This document shows positions 40,729 through 51,900 of a stretch of DNA of 64,000 nt, piece after piece. The notes beneath the pieces were generated by a model. It searched no databases. It saw only the letters and a program-made list of their open reading frames with translations, and was not told the DNA's origin. The stretch is from Amia ocellicauda (lineage: Eukaryota > Chordata > Actinopteri > Amiiformes > Amiidae): assembly GCF_036373705.1 (NCBI RefSeq), contig NC_089851.1, forward strand, positions 46,621,470-46,685,469. Direction: 5' to 3'. Numbering within the stretch: the first letter of the stretch is position 1; each line of letters starts with the position of its first letter. The translations under genes and the position numbers were made by a program.

Positions 40729-40734
40729 AATAAA
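40729..40734 (+). terminator. spg11: Candidate poly(A) signal of spg11
   Basis: AATAAA lies 120 bp after the spatacsin stop codon. It is the first canonical signal in the downstream sequence, giving a short 3'UTR. Confidence 0.55.
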
Positions 40735-40954
40735 TTACAAAAAGATTTTCTAATTTGTCCTATTCATTGCTATTTTCCATACTTCAGATACACATGAATG
40801 CAAGTCACTGTGGGAATGATTGTTCATGTGGAACTGTGATGGGAAGCTGAGTGGGATTTTATGATTGCGATGCTTTATCATTTGAGCTAGCTGGGCTGTG
40901 CAGAAGTGCTTTAATATCCAGTTGCAATTTTAAAATATATATGTGTTATGGTCA

Positions 40955-41062
40955 GCATTGTAAAGGAGTGGTTAGGGCTCTGGACTTTTGAGCAGAGAGT
41001 CGTGGGTTCAGTACCAGCAGGGGGACACTGTAGGTGTGTCCTTGAGCAAGGTACTTTACGAG
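40955..41062 (+). repeat. tRNA-derived SINE head
   Basis: The stretch GAGTGGTTAGGGCTCTGGAC resembles the A-box region of fish SINEs. It is followed about 30 bp later by GGGTTCAGTACC, a recognisable B box, and then the typical CTTGAGCAAGGTACTTTAC extension. The body is short and the 3' tail cannot be delimited before the hAT element begins at 41181. Confidence 0.6.
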
Positions 41063-41237
41063 AAAGGTGTTACTCTCTCAATGTGACAGATTATGGCAAC
41101 ATTCTGCAGAAAACTGCAGAAAAGGATGTATGTCTTCGCAACTCCTTCCTGTATTATAAATATTATAAAATATGTACCACCAGGGGATGTAGTTTGTGGG
41201 GGGGATGGGGAGGTAACCCCCCCAATATTCAAATCTA

Positions 41238-41428
41238 TTATTTCCCTCATTAACATGCAAATCAATGTATAACTTTTTTGAAATGCGTTTTTCTGGATTT
41301 TTGTGTTGTTATTCTGTCTCTCACTGCTAAAATACACCTACCATTAAAATTATAGACTGATCATTTCTTTGTCAGTGGGCAAACTTACAAAATCAGCAGG
41401 GGATCAAATACTTTTTTCCCGAACTGTA
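41238..41428 (+). mobile_element. Solo Tc1 terminal inverted repeat inside the hAT element
   Basis: This 190-bp segment is nearly identical to the right terminal repeat of the Tc1-like element at 58600-60182 (compare 59994-60182), including TTAACATGCAAATCAAT and the end GGGGATCAAATACTTTTTTC. TA follows its right end. No transposase or second terminal repeat is present. It is either a truncated insertion or the remainder of a deletion. Confidence 0.8.
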
Positions 41429-41879
41429 TATTGTATCTAGCTAGCTAGCTAATTCATTGCGGTTCAGCCACAACTACCAATATAATAAGCTAGCGAAAAC
41501 AGCCTTCTGTTATTTTTTTTTAATAGTTCCCGTAATTATCAACAGCATGAATGTTCACACTGGAAGTTATATAGTTAAGCAATATCACAAGAGCAAGAAT
41601 GTTGTTTTCTCGAACGTAATGTTAAGTGAGGTGACATACAATTTACACATAATATTGTATGTTTTTGCTATGTCACAAAAGAAAAAGCTTCCAAAACAGA
41701 ACCGTTGTGTTTCTCCGAGCAACACGCAGTGGTGTTTGTTTAATTCCTGAATTAATCTGCGTTTTTGAACGAATCGGCAGAATGAACAATTCAAGTGACT
41801 CACTTATTAAGACAGCAACTCACTGCCACCTAGTGACGGTTTTAATTTCATATTTAACATATACTTTTTTATTTTTAAA

Positions 41880-44800
41880 TCATTTCACAGCTATGATGTT
41901 AGAATTTAATAAAGTTATGCAGTATGTAAGCTTTGAACGTTTTTTATATCAGATTCAAGGTGAATATATCAGCATGGTAGAACAGTCAGAAGAGGGAGAG
42001 GAGAAACAGTTGATCAGGTAAAGTTGATGTTATTCAAACAATAAGTTTATACTGAGGAAAACAGTATAGAAAAGTCATTTTTATTTATATCATAATTTTC
42101 ACATTTCAAAAGCACCTTTACATAAAGTGAGGCTATAATTTAATGTCTTAAAATGTTTTAAAGACTCCAGTAAAGAGCTTTACAGTAAGTCAAGTTCATA
42201 TTAAAGTTGTCAATAGAAACACCCATTTGTTGTTGTTTTTCTGGCTTGTCTGTATCAGTGAGGAACAGGGGGAAGACAGCAGACAGGCAGCCATTTCAGA
42301 TGAGCAGGTAAGAAAATAGGGAGAGGTACAGAAATATTGAAAAATGTTGGATAATACGCAATATACATCTTTAAGAGTATACATCTTTAAGATATTTTTT
42401 CATTATCGAGGTTTATATGGTCAAATAAAAAATAGTATAAACAAAAATGTGTAATAAATAGCCAAATATATATTAGTTTTTGTATAGTATAGTATATGTT
42501 TTAGGATTTGTTCTTATATCAGATCCAAGGTGAAAGTAGCAGGAGATTAGACCAATCAAAAGATGGAGAACATATGATCAGGTAAAAGCAAACAAACACT
42601 ACTGAAGGACCAATGGAGATGTTAAAGGTGTCAATAAAACTGGCTAAAACTGTGTAATGTGTATATATCGCAGTGAGGGACAGGGTGAGGACAGAAGCCA
42701 AACAGCCATTTCAGATGAGCAGGCAAGAATTAATCATATTTTATAGGGAAGAATTTTTTATATGATAAACTGTATGCAATTTATAAACTGTATGCAACCA
42801 TGTAACAGTGTTTCTTGTCATGTCAGTGTCAGGGTGAACCTAATGTTAGTGATCAGCTGAGCACAGGCAACAGGGACAGCGAAGGATTTAATGATTCAGA
42901 AATCATCACTTGCTTAAAGCCTGCACACCCTGATCCCAAGTTTATAGTAATACAGACTAGATCAAACTATGTATTACACTTTCAGCAAAAGTGGTTTCAG
43001 ATGTTCCCCTGGCTGCACTATAGTCCACTTTAAAAGGGGTTTTATGCTTTTATTGTGCAAAAGTCCTCTCAAAGAAAACAATGCTTACTTCTAAGTTAGA
43101 TGCTGCCTTTGTGAGTACTGGCTTTAGGAACTGGAAAAAGGCAGTCAAAAAGTTTACAGCCCATGCTAAAAGTCTCTCCCACTGCCATGCAACAACTGTG
43201 TATGCTCAGGAAACTAACAGCATAGCTTCACAACTCACCTCAGTTGTTTCTAGACAACAGGAGGAAGCAAGAAATATATTGCTAAAAATTGTAGATGTAT
43301 TCAGTATTTGGCTCGACAAGGTATTGCACTGAGAGGTCATGATGAAGAGAGGGGACATTTTTCCCAACTTCTAAAATGCAAAGCAGCAGATGATCCAACC
43401 CTTAACAAGTGGCTAGCACAAAAGCATAATTTCAAAAATCCTCAAATTCAAAATGACATACTCAGCATAATGAGCAATGACATCATCAGAGGAATAGCGG
43501 ATACAATTCATTCACTTCCAGTCACTCAGTTCGCCTTAATTGTTGATGGAACACAAGATGTTTCAGGCACAGAGCAAGAGTCTGTTTGTCTTCGTTATGT
43601 TGACCACGACTTGATTCCTCATGAGGAATTCATAGTTTTTTACGCAATAGATGTATTGTCTCGATTACATTTACCATTATCTGCATTGCGTGGCCAGACA
43701 TATGATGGTGCAGCCAATATGTCTGGCAAATTACTCTGGAGCACAAGCTATAATTAGAAAGAAACACCCTTTATCTTTATATGTGCACTGTGGAGCTCAT
43801 TGTGTAAACCTAGTTACTCAAAAGGCATACACAGCTTCAAAACTGCTGAGAGATTCTCTTGACTGGGTGCCATCAGCTAGGAAATCTGTGTAGCCTGTCT
43901 GGTAAATTCAAAGAAAAGTTCAACCAGATTGCTATGGCAGATCATGGTATCTCAAGCACTCTAAAGCCTCTCTGTCAAACACGATGGCCAGTACGACACC
44001 AAGCAATAACATCTGTTCTCAAGCAGTATGATTCTTTACTCACTTCCTTAGAGGAAATGTCAAACAGCAATTCCCCTTAGTGCAGCCACCGCCAATGGCT
44101 TGCACCAACAGTTTCTCAAAGGCAATACCTTACTGGGTCTTGTGTTGGCAGGAGCTGTGATTGGAGAGTTGGAATGTTTGAATACTTCTCTCCAAAGAAA
44201 AACACAAACTATCTCTGGCATGAAAGATGCTGTTTCTTGTGTTCAGTCTGTTTTGAAAGACAAAAGAAATGAAGAAGCCTTTCAAAGTCTTTTTGAGCAA
44301 GCCACTGTGATTGTGAATTCTCTAAACTTAGAGGCTATCAAATTACCAAAACTAAGACAACCACCTAAGTGTTTTAGTAGAAGCATACACGCCAAAAACA
44401 GCAACGGAGCATTACAGAGATTAATTTTATCGGGTCCTTGATGTTGTTGAGGCAGAGCTCAATGAACGTTTCCAGCAGGAAGGTCTACTGACCCTGCAGA
44501 AACTAGAGAACACTCTGCTCACTGGACAAATGGATTCAGTGTGTGGTGAGTATCCTGAGATCAACAGCCAGTTACTTGCAGTTCAGTTACCCATGTTTAG
44601 ACATAACTACCAGTTCGGATCCAGTATGGAGGCAGCAAACATTCTTAAAGGTTTGTCAGTGGAAGTACGTGGCCTTTTCAGTGAAGTGGAAACTGTGGTC
44701 AGGTTGATCCTGGTTGTACCAGTCTCATCATCTGAAGCAGAAAGGAGCTTTAGTGCCCTTAGAAGGTTGAAAACGTGGCTACGCTCGAGTATGTCGCAAA

Positions 44801-44888
44801 AGAGACAAAATCATGTGTCATGTCCACCAAGACAAGTTGGACCTTTTAGACAAGAAGTTGGTGTGCTAACAATTTGTTGCTGGTTGTG
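41880..44888 (+). pseudogene. hAT transposase pseudogene (TTF zinc finger, DUF4371, C-terminal dimerisation region)
   Basis: The 5' part holds exon-like acidic segments at about 41905-42019, 42256-42308, 42510-42582 and 42672-42722. Next come a TTF-type finger remnant (QQKWFQMFPWLHYSP, then a stop, then AFVSTGFRNWKKA) and an RNase H-like catalytic region (FALIVDGTQDVSG with the first Asp; QTYDGAANMSG). The CGAHCVNLV block and the C-terminal SSSEAERSFSALRRLKTW dimerisation motif follow. The frame is broken by a stop near 43033, frameshifts near 43315, 43735, 43890 and 44080, and a break near 44440. The relatives are ZMYM/ZNF862-like hAT transposases. It is not expressible as a single protein. 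Confidence 0.85.
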
Positions 44889-45177
44889 AGAGACGCAAGC
44901 AGATATTTGGTGCTTTCACTTGAACTGTTTAATCATATTCAGTGTTCTGTGAATAAGTGTTAGTGTATCCTAATCTCAAATTTACAGTTGTGCAAGAGCT
45001 GACTACTGTATGTGTTTCCATTTCAAAAGGATTACAGTGCATTACAGCGACATGTAAAAATCTGAAAATAAATTATTTAAATCCGAGTTGAATTTGTAAT
45101 CAGTTACAGTGTGCATTCATTTATTCAAACAAACATTTGATCATAAATGCTTACAGATAGATAAAGCACATAGGTAA

Positions 45178-45203
45178 AGCAGATAGATAGATAGATAGAT
45201 AAG
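45178..45203. repeat. (GATA)n microsatellite
   Basis: Five to six tandem GATA units inside the 3' non-coding part of the hAT element. Confidence 0.85.
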
Positions 45204-45355
45204 CAGAGACAGACAAATAGATATATATTATCAAATAACACTGCACATATGATTAAATGTATTTATTATTTTTCTTATAATAAAAATATCAGGAAGCATA
45301 CCCACACTTCAACCCCCCCCAATGTTCAAACCAAATCTCCGCCCTTGTGTACCAC

Positions 45356-46236
45356 ATATGGTTGGTCACCTGGAAACACAACTATACACGTCTCACTGTA
45401 AAGTAAAATAAAAAAACAAATCCTATCAACCATGCAAAGGAAAAACAAATAGAAATAATGTCTCCTAAACAAAGAAAAACATCTAGGACCCACTTTTAGG
45501 AGCATTATGGTAGGTGAAACCCAAAGCAAGATGGCCTCTGTAATGGCATCCTTGCCCTCAGTAAACATGGCTGGCAAATCCTAACAGAAAAAAACTCAAA
45601 GGTAAGTAATATGTTCCCCCCTTCTAAACACATTATGCACTACAATACCCTAACAACATGACAACGTTTAGGCCTATTGGTGCATTGTTTTACCTATTTT
45701 AAAAGAAGCCTATAGAGCTCAAATCATTAAGAGTCACTGGTTTAAACAAAGGGATGAGCCTTGCTCCAACACAGATCTAGATTTTGTGTTCCTTGTCCAG
45801 GCCAATATTTTGGCTGCTAGTTCTAAAAACAGACTGTCCTAAATTCCTTTTTCACATTACAGTGTGATTTCAGTCTGAAGAACAAGGTTTGCCCTATTAT
45901 AATACCTTTGTAAATGGAATGGCATGGTGGTTTTAATTCCATTCCTTCTGCTGAAGAATCATGTGATCGAATTATTCTCTCAAGGCCCTTGTAATGTACG
46001 AGGCATCGACTCAAAAGGAATTCCAGGACATGGCTGTCCCCGAGTCTGTACCCACCTGCAGTGGAGAGGGTGTGCAAGCAGACTGTGAAGACTGGTGGGG
46101 TGACAGCTGTAAAGGGAACGGTCATCATGATTATATTGTCCACCGCACCCCTCAGCAGTGGTCAGGACCTGAAGTCTTTAAACCAGAAAGGTCTGTTTTG
46201 GCACCTTTTTACTAACCTCTGATGCTCTCATTGATG
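45356..46236. other. Intergenic, no recognised gene
   Basis: Overlapping open frames of about 70-106 codons exist on both strands between 45823 and 46215. Neither matches a family I recognise and neither has convincing splice sites. Nothing else was identified. Confidence 0.35.
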
Positions 46237-46244
46237 CTATAGAC

Positions 46245-46537
46245 CAGTGGTTCTCAAACCTGTCCTGTAGGACCCCCTACCCTGCTGGTTTTTGTTCCAA
46301 CCAGCTTTCAATTACTTAATTGAACCTTAATTGAACTAATCATTTCCTAAATCAGAGCCTTTGAATTATTTTTAAAAGTAGGGGTTTTAAGTTAAGTATA
46401 AAATTGTATAAGGAAATGATTAAGGAGACAACTTTTGATCAGTTACACAATTTAAAGAGTCAAATATAATCGAGAGCTCAGTTAGAACACAAACCGGCAG
46501 GGTAGGGGCTCCTGCAAGACAGATTTGAGAACCACAG
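46245..46537. mobile_element. Palindromic hAT MITE
   Basis: A 293-bp element begins CAGTGGTTCTCAAACC and ends with its near complement GATTTGAGAACCACAG. It is flanked by a perfect 8-bp duplication CTATAGAC (46237-46244 and 46538-46545). CAGTGGTTCTCAA ends are typical of the Charlie-like branch of hAT. The interior is AT-rich and largely self-complementary, with no coding capacity. Confidence 0.8.
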
Positions 46538-47109
46538 CTATAGACAATTTCCTTTCTATAGAATTCCTGCACTGAAGGTGTAAGAGATGCACATGCACTA
46601 CTCACAGTAATACAGCACTTTAGAAAGTCAAATCATAATTATTAGTAGCTCTTTCAGTTTAGAAGGAAACTACCTGATAATCTGTCCATTAGGAGACTGG
46701 TCAGGGATTGATGGCAGATGCGAGGGGGTGGCATTTCTTTCACTTCCATGGTCTGTTATTCACTTCTTTCTCTTTCTCTGAATCTCTTTCATTCTAAATG
46801 ATATTTCAGCATTATCAATCATACTCCTCCCTTGTTTTGGTGTTAGTCCTTTGTGTTGATGTTACAATGACTTTGTTACAGTCAGCTGTTGTTCTTCGAT
46901 TAAATCATGTTTTTTTCTTTGAGTTTGAGTTCAAGTATTTACTTTAGTAAAACCAATAGGTCTGTTAATTAAATAGATTTTCCCCTCTCATGAAAGATGA
47001 CTATGTTATGAATTGGCTACCAGGTCTAACCCTAAAGTGCCTGTGCATGAATGTAAATGAATACAGTCTTGCTCTCATTTTCCTTGCTTATTTCCAGCAT
47101 GCTTTAGTG

Positions 47110-47376
47110 CGGGGGTTCCCAGTCCTGCTCCCGGGGACCCAGTGTCCTGCTGGTTTGTGATCCACCCTCAATTCACTAAAACTTTAATTGAACTGATTTG
47201 CTTTATTGCACTTTTAAAATGTAAATTAGTAACATTTGAATAATTTGGGTAACTAATATACTTTTGTATTCAACCTGATTGGTTTAAATTATTTAAAAGT
47301 CTTAAGCTCTGATTAGGCCAGTTAAAAGTTCAATTAATGAAAATGCCAAAAACCAGCAGGGGATTGGGGACCACTG
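47110..47376. mobile_element. Palindromic hAT MITE
   Basis: A 267-bp element has ends CGGGGGTTCCCAGTCC and GGATTGGGGACCACTG. It is flanked by a perfect 8-bp duplication CTTTAGTG (47102-47109 and 47377-47384). The interior carries the same CCTGCTGGTTT and AATTGAACT motifs as the MITE at 46245-46537, so it belongs to the same or a sister family. Confidence 0.8.
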
Positions 47377-47861
47377 CTTTAGTGAGTGTTGTCAACCTAA
47401 TTCTGTGTTCCATGAAAAATTTGACATCCTAAACAGATAGATTTATACTTCATTATACAGCTTTCCCATTGAAAAATCAAGAATGGTGTATTGTGGAAGT
47501 TGATTGATAAGTTTCAAAAATGTGTCCACACACAAAAAACTTTCCATCTTATCAAAGTCTTTCAAAGTATGAATTCTCTTGATCTATAAGTTTTATTTTT
47601 TTCTTCAGATTTAGTAAAGCCAAAGTAAGTGTAGACCCCTCTGCATTCTGACTGTTTGGCACAGGGACCCGGAAAGAGGTTTGCCATCATTGTGCTTACA
47701 CTTGCCCTAGTTCAGATTATCCAGAGCCTCAGCATTGTTACTTGCAAGGAGACAAGCCCAACTCAAAATCGCTGTACAATGATTTGATGGATGGTTTTAA
47801 TCCCTACCGCTTTGTATTTCTCCGTTTATCCATGCGTGTATATATATAACACACACACACA

Positions 47862-47938
47862 CACTGCTCAAAAAAATTAAGGGAACACTTAACATTGATT
47901 TCTGAACTTGGAGTGTTCCCTTAATTTTTTTGAGCAGT
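47862..47938. mobile_element. Tc1/mariner-type hairpin MITE
   Basis: Perfect arms ACTGCTCAAAAAAATTAAGG...AACACT and the mirror AGTGTTCCCTTAATTTTTTTG...CAGT surround a short loop. Total length is about 77 bp. A CA microsatellite lies on its left. It cannot code. Confidence 0.75.
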
Positions 47939-47939
47939 A

Positions 47940-48125
47940 TATATACATGGAGGCCCCACCTTGCAACTTACAGGACTTAAAGGATCTGCTGCTAACATCT
48001 TGGTGCCAGATACCACAGCACACCTTCAGAGGTCTAGTGGAGTCCATGGCTCAACGGGTCAGGGCTGTTTTGATGGCAAAAGGGGGACCTACACAATATT
48101 AGGCAGGTGGTCATAATGTTATGGC
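47940..48125 (+). mobile_element. 3' fragment of another Tc1-like transposon
   Basis: A 50-residue open frame (PPCNLQDLKDLLLTSW...; ends RVRAVLMAKGGPTQY) matches the C-terminal tail of Tc1-like transposases. It is followed by TAGGCAGGTGGTCATAATG, the usual terminal-repeat sequence of that family. The rest of the element is absent. The hairpin MITE at 47862-47938 abuts its left edge. Confidence 0.7.
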
Positions 48126-48487
48126 TGATTGGTTAAAATTAAAAAAATGTAAAGGTTTTATATATGTTTCAGCAAACAATTTTGTTTCAAACATGAAATT
48201 CTTGTAGTTCACCATAAGCAACAAGCTATTATATTACACAGAATAGCGTATGAGTGGCTCTCTATCCATTTCCTATCCTGACCAGTCACGCACCAGCCAA
48301 AATCAATACAGCTTTATATGAAACTCAAATGGATTTTAAGCGATTCATTGATAAAGTCAGCTAACAAAATAAATCTCATTTAATGCCAGCTTTAGGATTT
48401 TTTTATTTTATTTTTTATAAAACACTCCCTTCAGAAAAGATATTTGGCAAAGCAGCATTTTATATATTTAAGAATTTTGAGCTTTCA

Positions 48488-48493
48488 TTTATT
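48488..48493 (-). terminator. nol7: Candidate poly(A) signal of nol7
   Basis: TTTATT on the plus strand is AATAAA on the minus strand, about 440 bp downstream of the nol7 stop codon. Other TTTATT copies lie near 48402 and 48407, so the cleavage site is uncertain. Confidence 0.35.
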
Positions 48494-48935
48494 TTACAAA
48501 TCTATAAATGGAAATGAGGGAAAGTTCAGGCATTTACATTTTTTTTTTGTCCATCTTCTATCCAGATCTTTCCGATTGGTTTATGATTGAAGTTACTACT
48601 CCACAAAATCGACGTACTGCCCTGCTTATAGGCCACCTGTGATGCAGCCAGAGTTTAGAGATCACTTGATCAGGATTCTCAGAGGAGTAATTGGGGTACT
48701 TTAAAAATACTATTGTCCCCTTAAGCAAAACAAACTCAGACTATGTAATTCTTGCATCTAGTTCACATACAGCTGTTGACAGCAAGCCACAGACTTTAAT
48801 CCTAGAAGACAGTGATGCAGAAAGGGTCTACATCCAGAATTTCCCCAGAATTAATCTTAAACTGAGCTCTTCCTCAGGTCACAGTATACAGGCAGTGGGA
48901 ACAGCTCTATCCCATGTGGATCCATCTGTTCCCAT

Positions 48936-51900
48936 TTAGATGTCCTCCACTCTCTGCTTGTGAATCCATCTCTTTTTAAATGTATCTGCTCTTGTCTTCT
49001 TCTGGGATGCTGGAATAACAATGAGACACTTTAGTCCTCTTCTCCCTCTGAAGGAGTAACACATGACCACAAATGGACACCCACCTAAACATTTAAAAGA
49101 GATTTTGGTCATCTGATGGTAAACAGACCTTACAGGATCTTAATTTTTGGATTAAGATCTCAGTTAGATACATCAGCAGCCCTTTAAATGTACATGATTT
49201 TTACACCGGTCATCAGATCTGATTTAATTGTGATCTGAACACGTATTAAAAACACTACCTTTAAATCTAGGTAGACACAGCAGAAAAATAATTACTGAGC
49301 TTAATTAGTGCAACAATATCTGTAATCGTTACAATGTAAAGTCTAATGAAGTCCTCATGTGAAGTCATGAAATATCCATAACCAAATACATTTATATACA
49401 GATTTGTAATAATGACCATGATCTTACGGATTGTGTTCTTCACAGCTGTCATTGTGTTCAAGACAACTGAAGTTTGGGCAATTGCAGGGAAAGTTGCACC
49501 TGTAACAATCCATGTGAAGCTTATCCCAATATAAAAGTTATATACAGACTAATAAGCTCACCCCATGACTTGCTGATAAACTCCACTGCTGCACTCTTGT
49601 TCTCTGCAGTCTTGTTTTGCAGAGACAGTAACTGGTTTGCTGATAGTGAGACCAAAACAAAAATACAAGTGAATACAATAGTATAAAACACAAAAAAACT
49701 TGAGCCCAAGGACCAAAGGACAGCTGAATTAATTTTTCTAGGGTTCAGTTTAGTGTCTGCTATGGAAATTCTATGGTATAATGGGGTCCTATGCGGAGAC
49801 AAGTTGTACTTATTTACTGACAAAATACAATACTGCCTTTATAACCTTGAGTATAAACAAGAGAAAATTACCTCCGTGAAGTTGGCACCCCATATAATTA
49901 AATAATCACCAAAACTATTCCATTCATTTGTGCTGTGTTTGTGCTGATTTGTGCCGCAAAAATGAACATTTGTGCTGGTTTGGTGTTTGAGATATTACGC
50001 ATTCTTTTTTGGGCTGTGTGACGTCACTCTCCACCCCATCTCGCTGAAATCGCTCCAAACTGGTGTCATTCGTTCGTGCTCGATTTGTGCCGGTTTGTGC
50101 AGTTAAAAGAAACAATCTAATTCCCTTACATAGAAATAACAAAATTATCTCCCGGATCTGTGACATCAGTCGTGCATTTACCCCATCTCGTCCAATGCAC
50201 TCATTTTCTGACTCGTTCGTTTGTGCTCTCGGTGCAGGTTTCTTACCGTTGATGTCATTGTTTTTTGTTTTTTTTTCTTTCAGTATTGACAGTTTGATCA
50301 TTGGCAGTAACTTCAAGCTTCAAATCCAAATCACATATGCCCTGTATCTGTGCTCGTGTAGCACTTGTTTGAATTCACCTCGTGTATATTGGAACTTAAT
50401 ATAATGTTGCTTGTGTTCTGGTCCATCGCTCCCGACTGTGCGCCTCCGAGCCCATTGCTGCTCTGCTCCCCTCTGGAAGCTCTGCTGCTCTCGTGTAGAA
50501 GATCCAGAGAAATATAAGAAGCACAAAAGGTTTAACAGCTCCCACCGCAAGGAACACAGGGGGCTACCCGAAATCTCTATTACAATCTGTCTCACTGTGC
50601 TGAGTTGCAGCATGAGAAACTAAAGAAATTATAAAAGAGCGCTCAAAATAAAAATAGAAAATACAATAAAAGAGCGAGAGCGAGTGGTTTTAAAAACGTG
50701 AAACGGTAAGAAACCTGCACCGAGAGCACAAACGAACGAGTCGGAAAATGAGTGCATTGGACGAGATGGGGTAAATGCACGACTGATGTTACAGATCATG
50801 GAGATAATTTTGTTATTTCTATGTAAGGGAATTAGATTGTTTCTTTTAACGGCACAAATCGAGCACAAACGAATGACACCAGTTTGGAGCGATTTGGACA
50901 ACATGGGGTGGAGAGTGACATCACAGCCCCAATCATATTTGTTATTTCTAAGGAATGGAAATAGATAAAGTGTTCATTTTAACGGCACAAATCGAGCACA
51001 AATGAATGACACCAGTTTGAAGCGATTTGAACAAAATGGGGTGGAAAATGACGTCACCACTCCCAAAAACATTCTTGCTATATCTAAGGAAGGGAAATAG
51101 TTACAGCGTTTGTTTTAACGGCACAAACCGGCACAAATCGAGCATGAACGAATGACACCAGTTTGGAGCCATTTGAGCGAGATGGGGTGGAGAGTGACGT
51201 CACACAGCCCAAAAAAGAATGCGTAATCTCAAACACCAAACCAGCACAAATGTTCATTTTTGCGGCACAAATCAGCACAAACACAGCACAAATGAATGGA
51301 ACAGTTTTGGTGATTATTTAATTATATGGGGTGCCAACTTCACGGAGGTGAGAAAATTATTAATTATTATGGAAAAAGTAATAGTAGAATTTACAATGTA
51401 AAATAAATTCCTTACAACAACTAACAGAAGGATCAAATTTATTATTGAAGCAATGTGTAGATTTCTCAATATAACACTTCTGAACCTTGATAAAATATAG
51501 TAAAAATCAGCTTTCATTTCTTATTTATCAGGTGGTAATGGAAGCTAATATAATAAGAATAAATCTGATTCCTTCTTGCACCAATGTTGACCAATGTGCT
51601 TTTAGGAGCAAGAGTTAGAACTAGCTCTTAGATACGAAGCCAAAAAAGTAAAATGTAAACAAAAGCAAACAGAACCATCACACCTCTCTGAACACAGAAG
51701 AGAATATTTGTGCTTACGTGTCGTTCTGTTGCTATTGAGGCGGTAGAGACGGGAATTGATGAAATCAATACCACTTGTTTGTTTTGCATTTGCCAGCTTT
51801 TGATCTTTCACCCTTACAACCTTGAAGTTTGCCCTCAACCTAAAGGGAAAAAATACAAGTTTTTTTGAACATTCAAATTTATTACAGCAATACAACTTTA

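Larger units (their letters stand above)
41181..45347 (+). mobile_element. Full-length but inactive hAT transposon
   Basis: The element starts CAGGGGATGTAG and ends CTCCGCCCTTG. It is flanked by a perfect 8-bp duplication TGTACCAC (41173-41180 and 45348-45355), the hAT signature. The terminal regions share a G/C-run and an AATRTTCAAA motif in opposite orientation. The 4167-bp element carries 5' exon-like segments, a zf-TTF/DUF4371-type transposase relic on the plus strand, and a nested Tc1 terminal repeat near its left end. Confidence 0.85.

Noticed and set aside
40955..41062. Functional tRNA gene
   Set aside because: A and B boxes are present but no cloverleaf with paired acceptor stem could be formed. 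The extension is typical of a SINE.
43308..43757. 149-codon frame as a functional domesticated transposase gene
   Set aside because: It is only one fragment of a transposase with several frame breaks, still flanked by intact transposon ends and a perfect TSD. There is no sign of selection on the protein.
50063..50404. 113-codon frame in the long-TIR element as its transposase
   Set aside because: It overlaps the terminal repeat, has a mirror copy in the other arm on the opposite strand, and shows no catalytic motifs.
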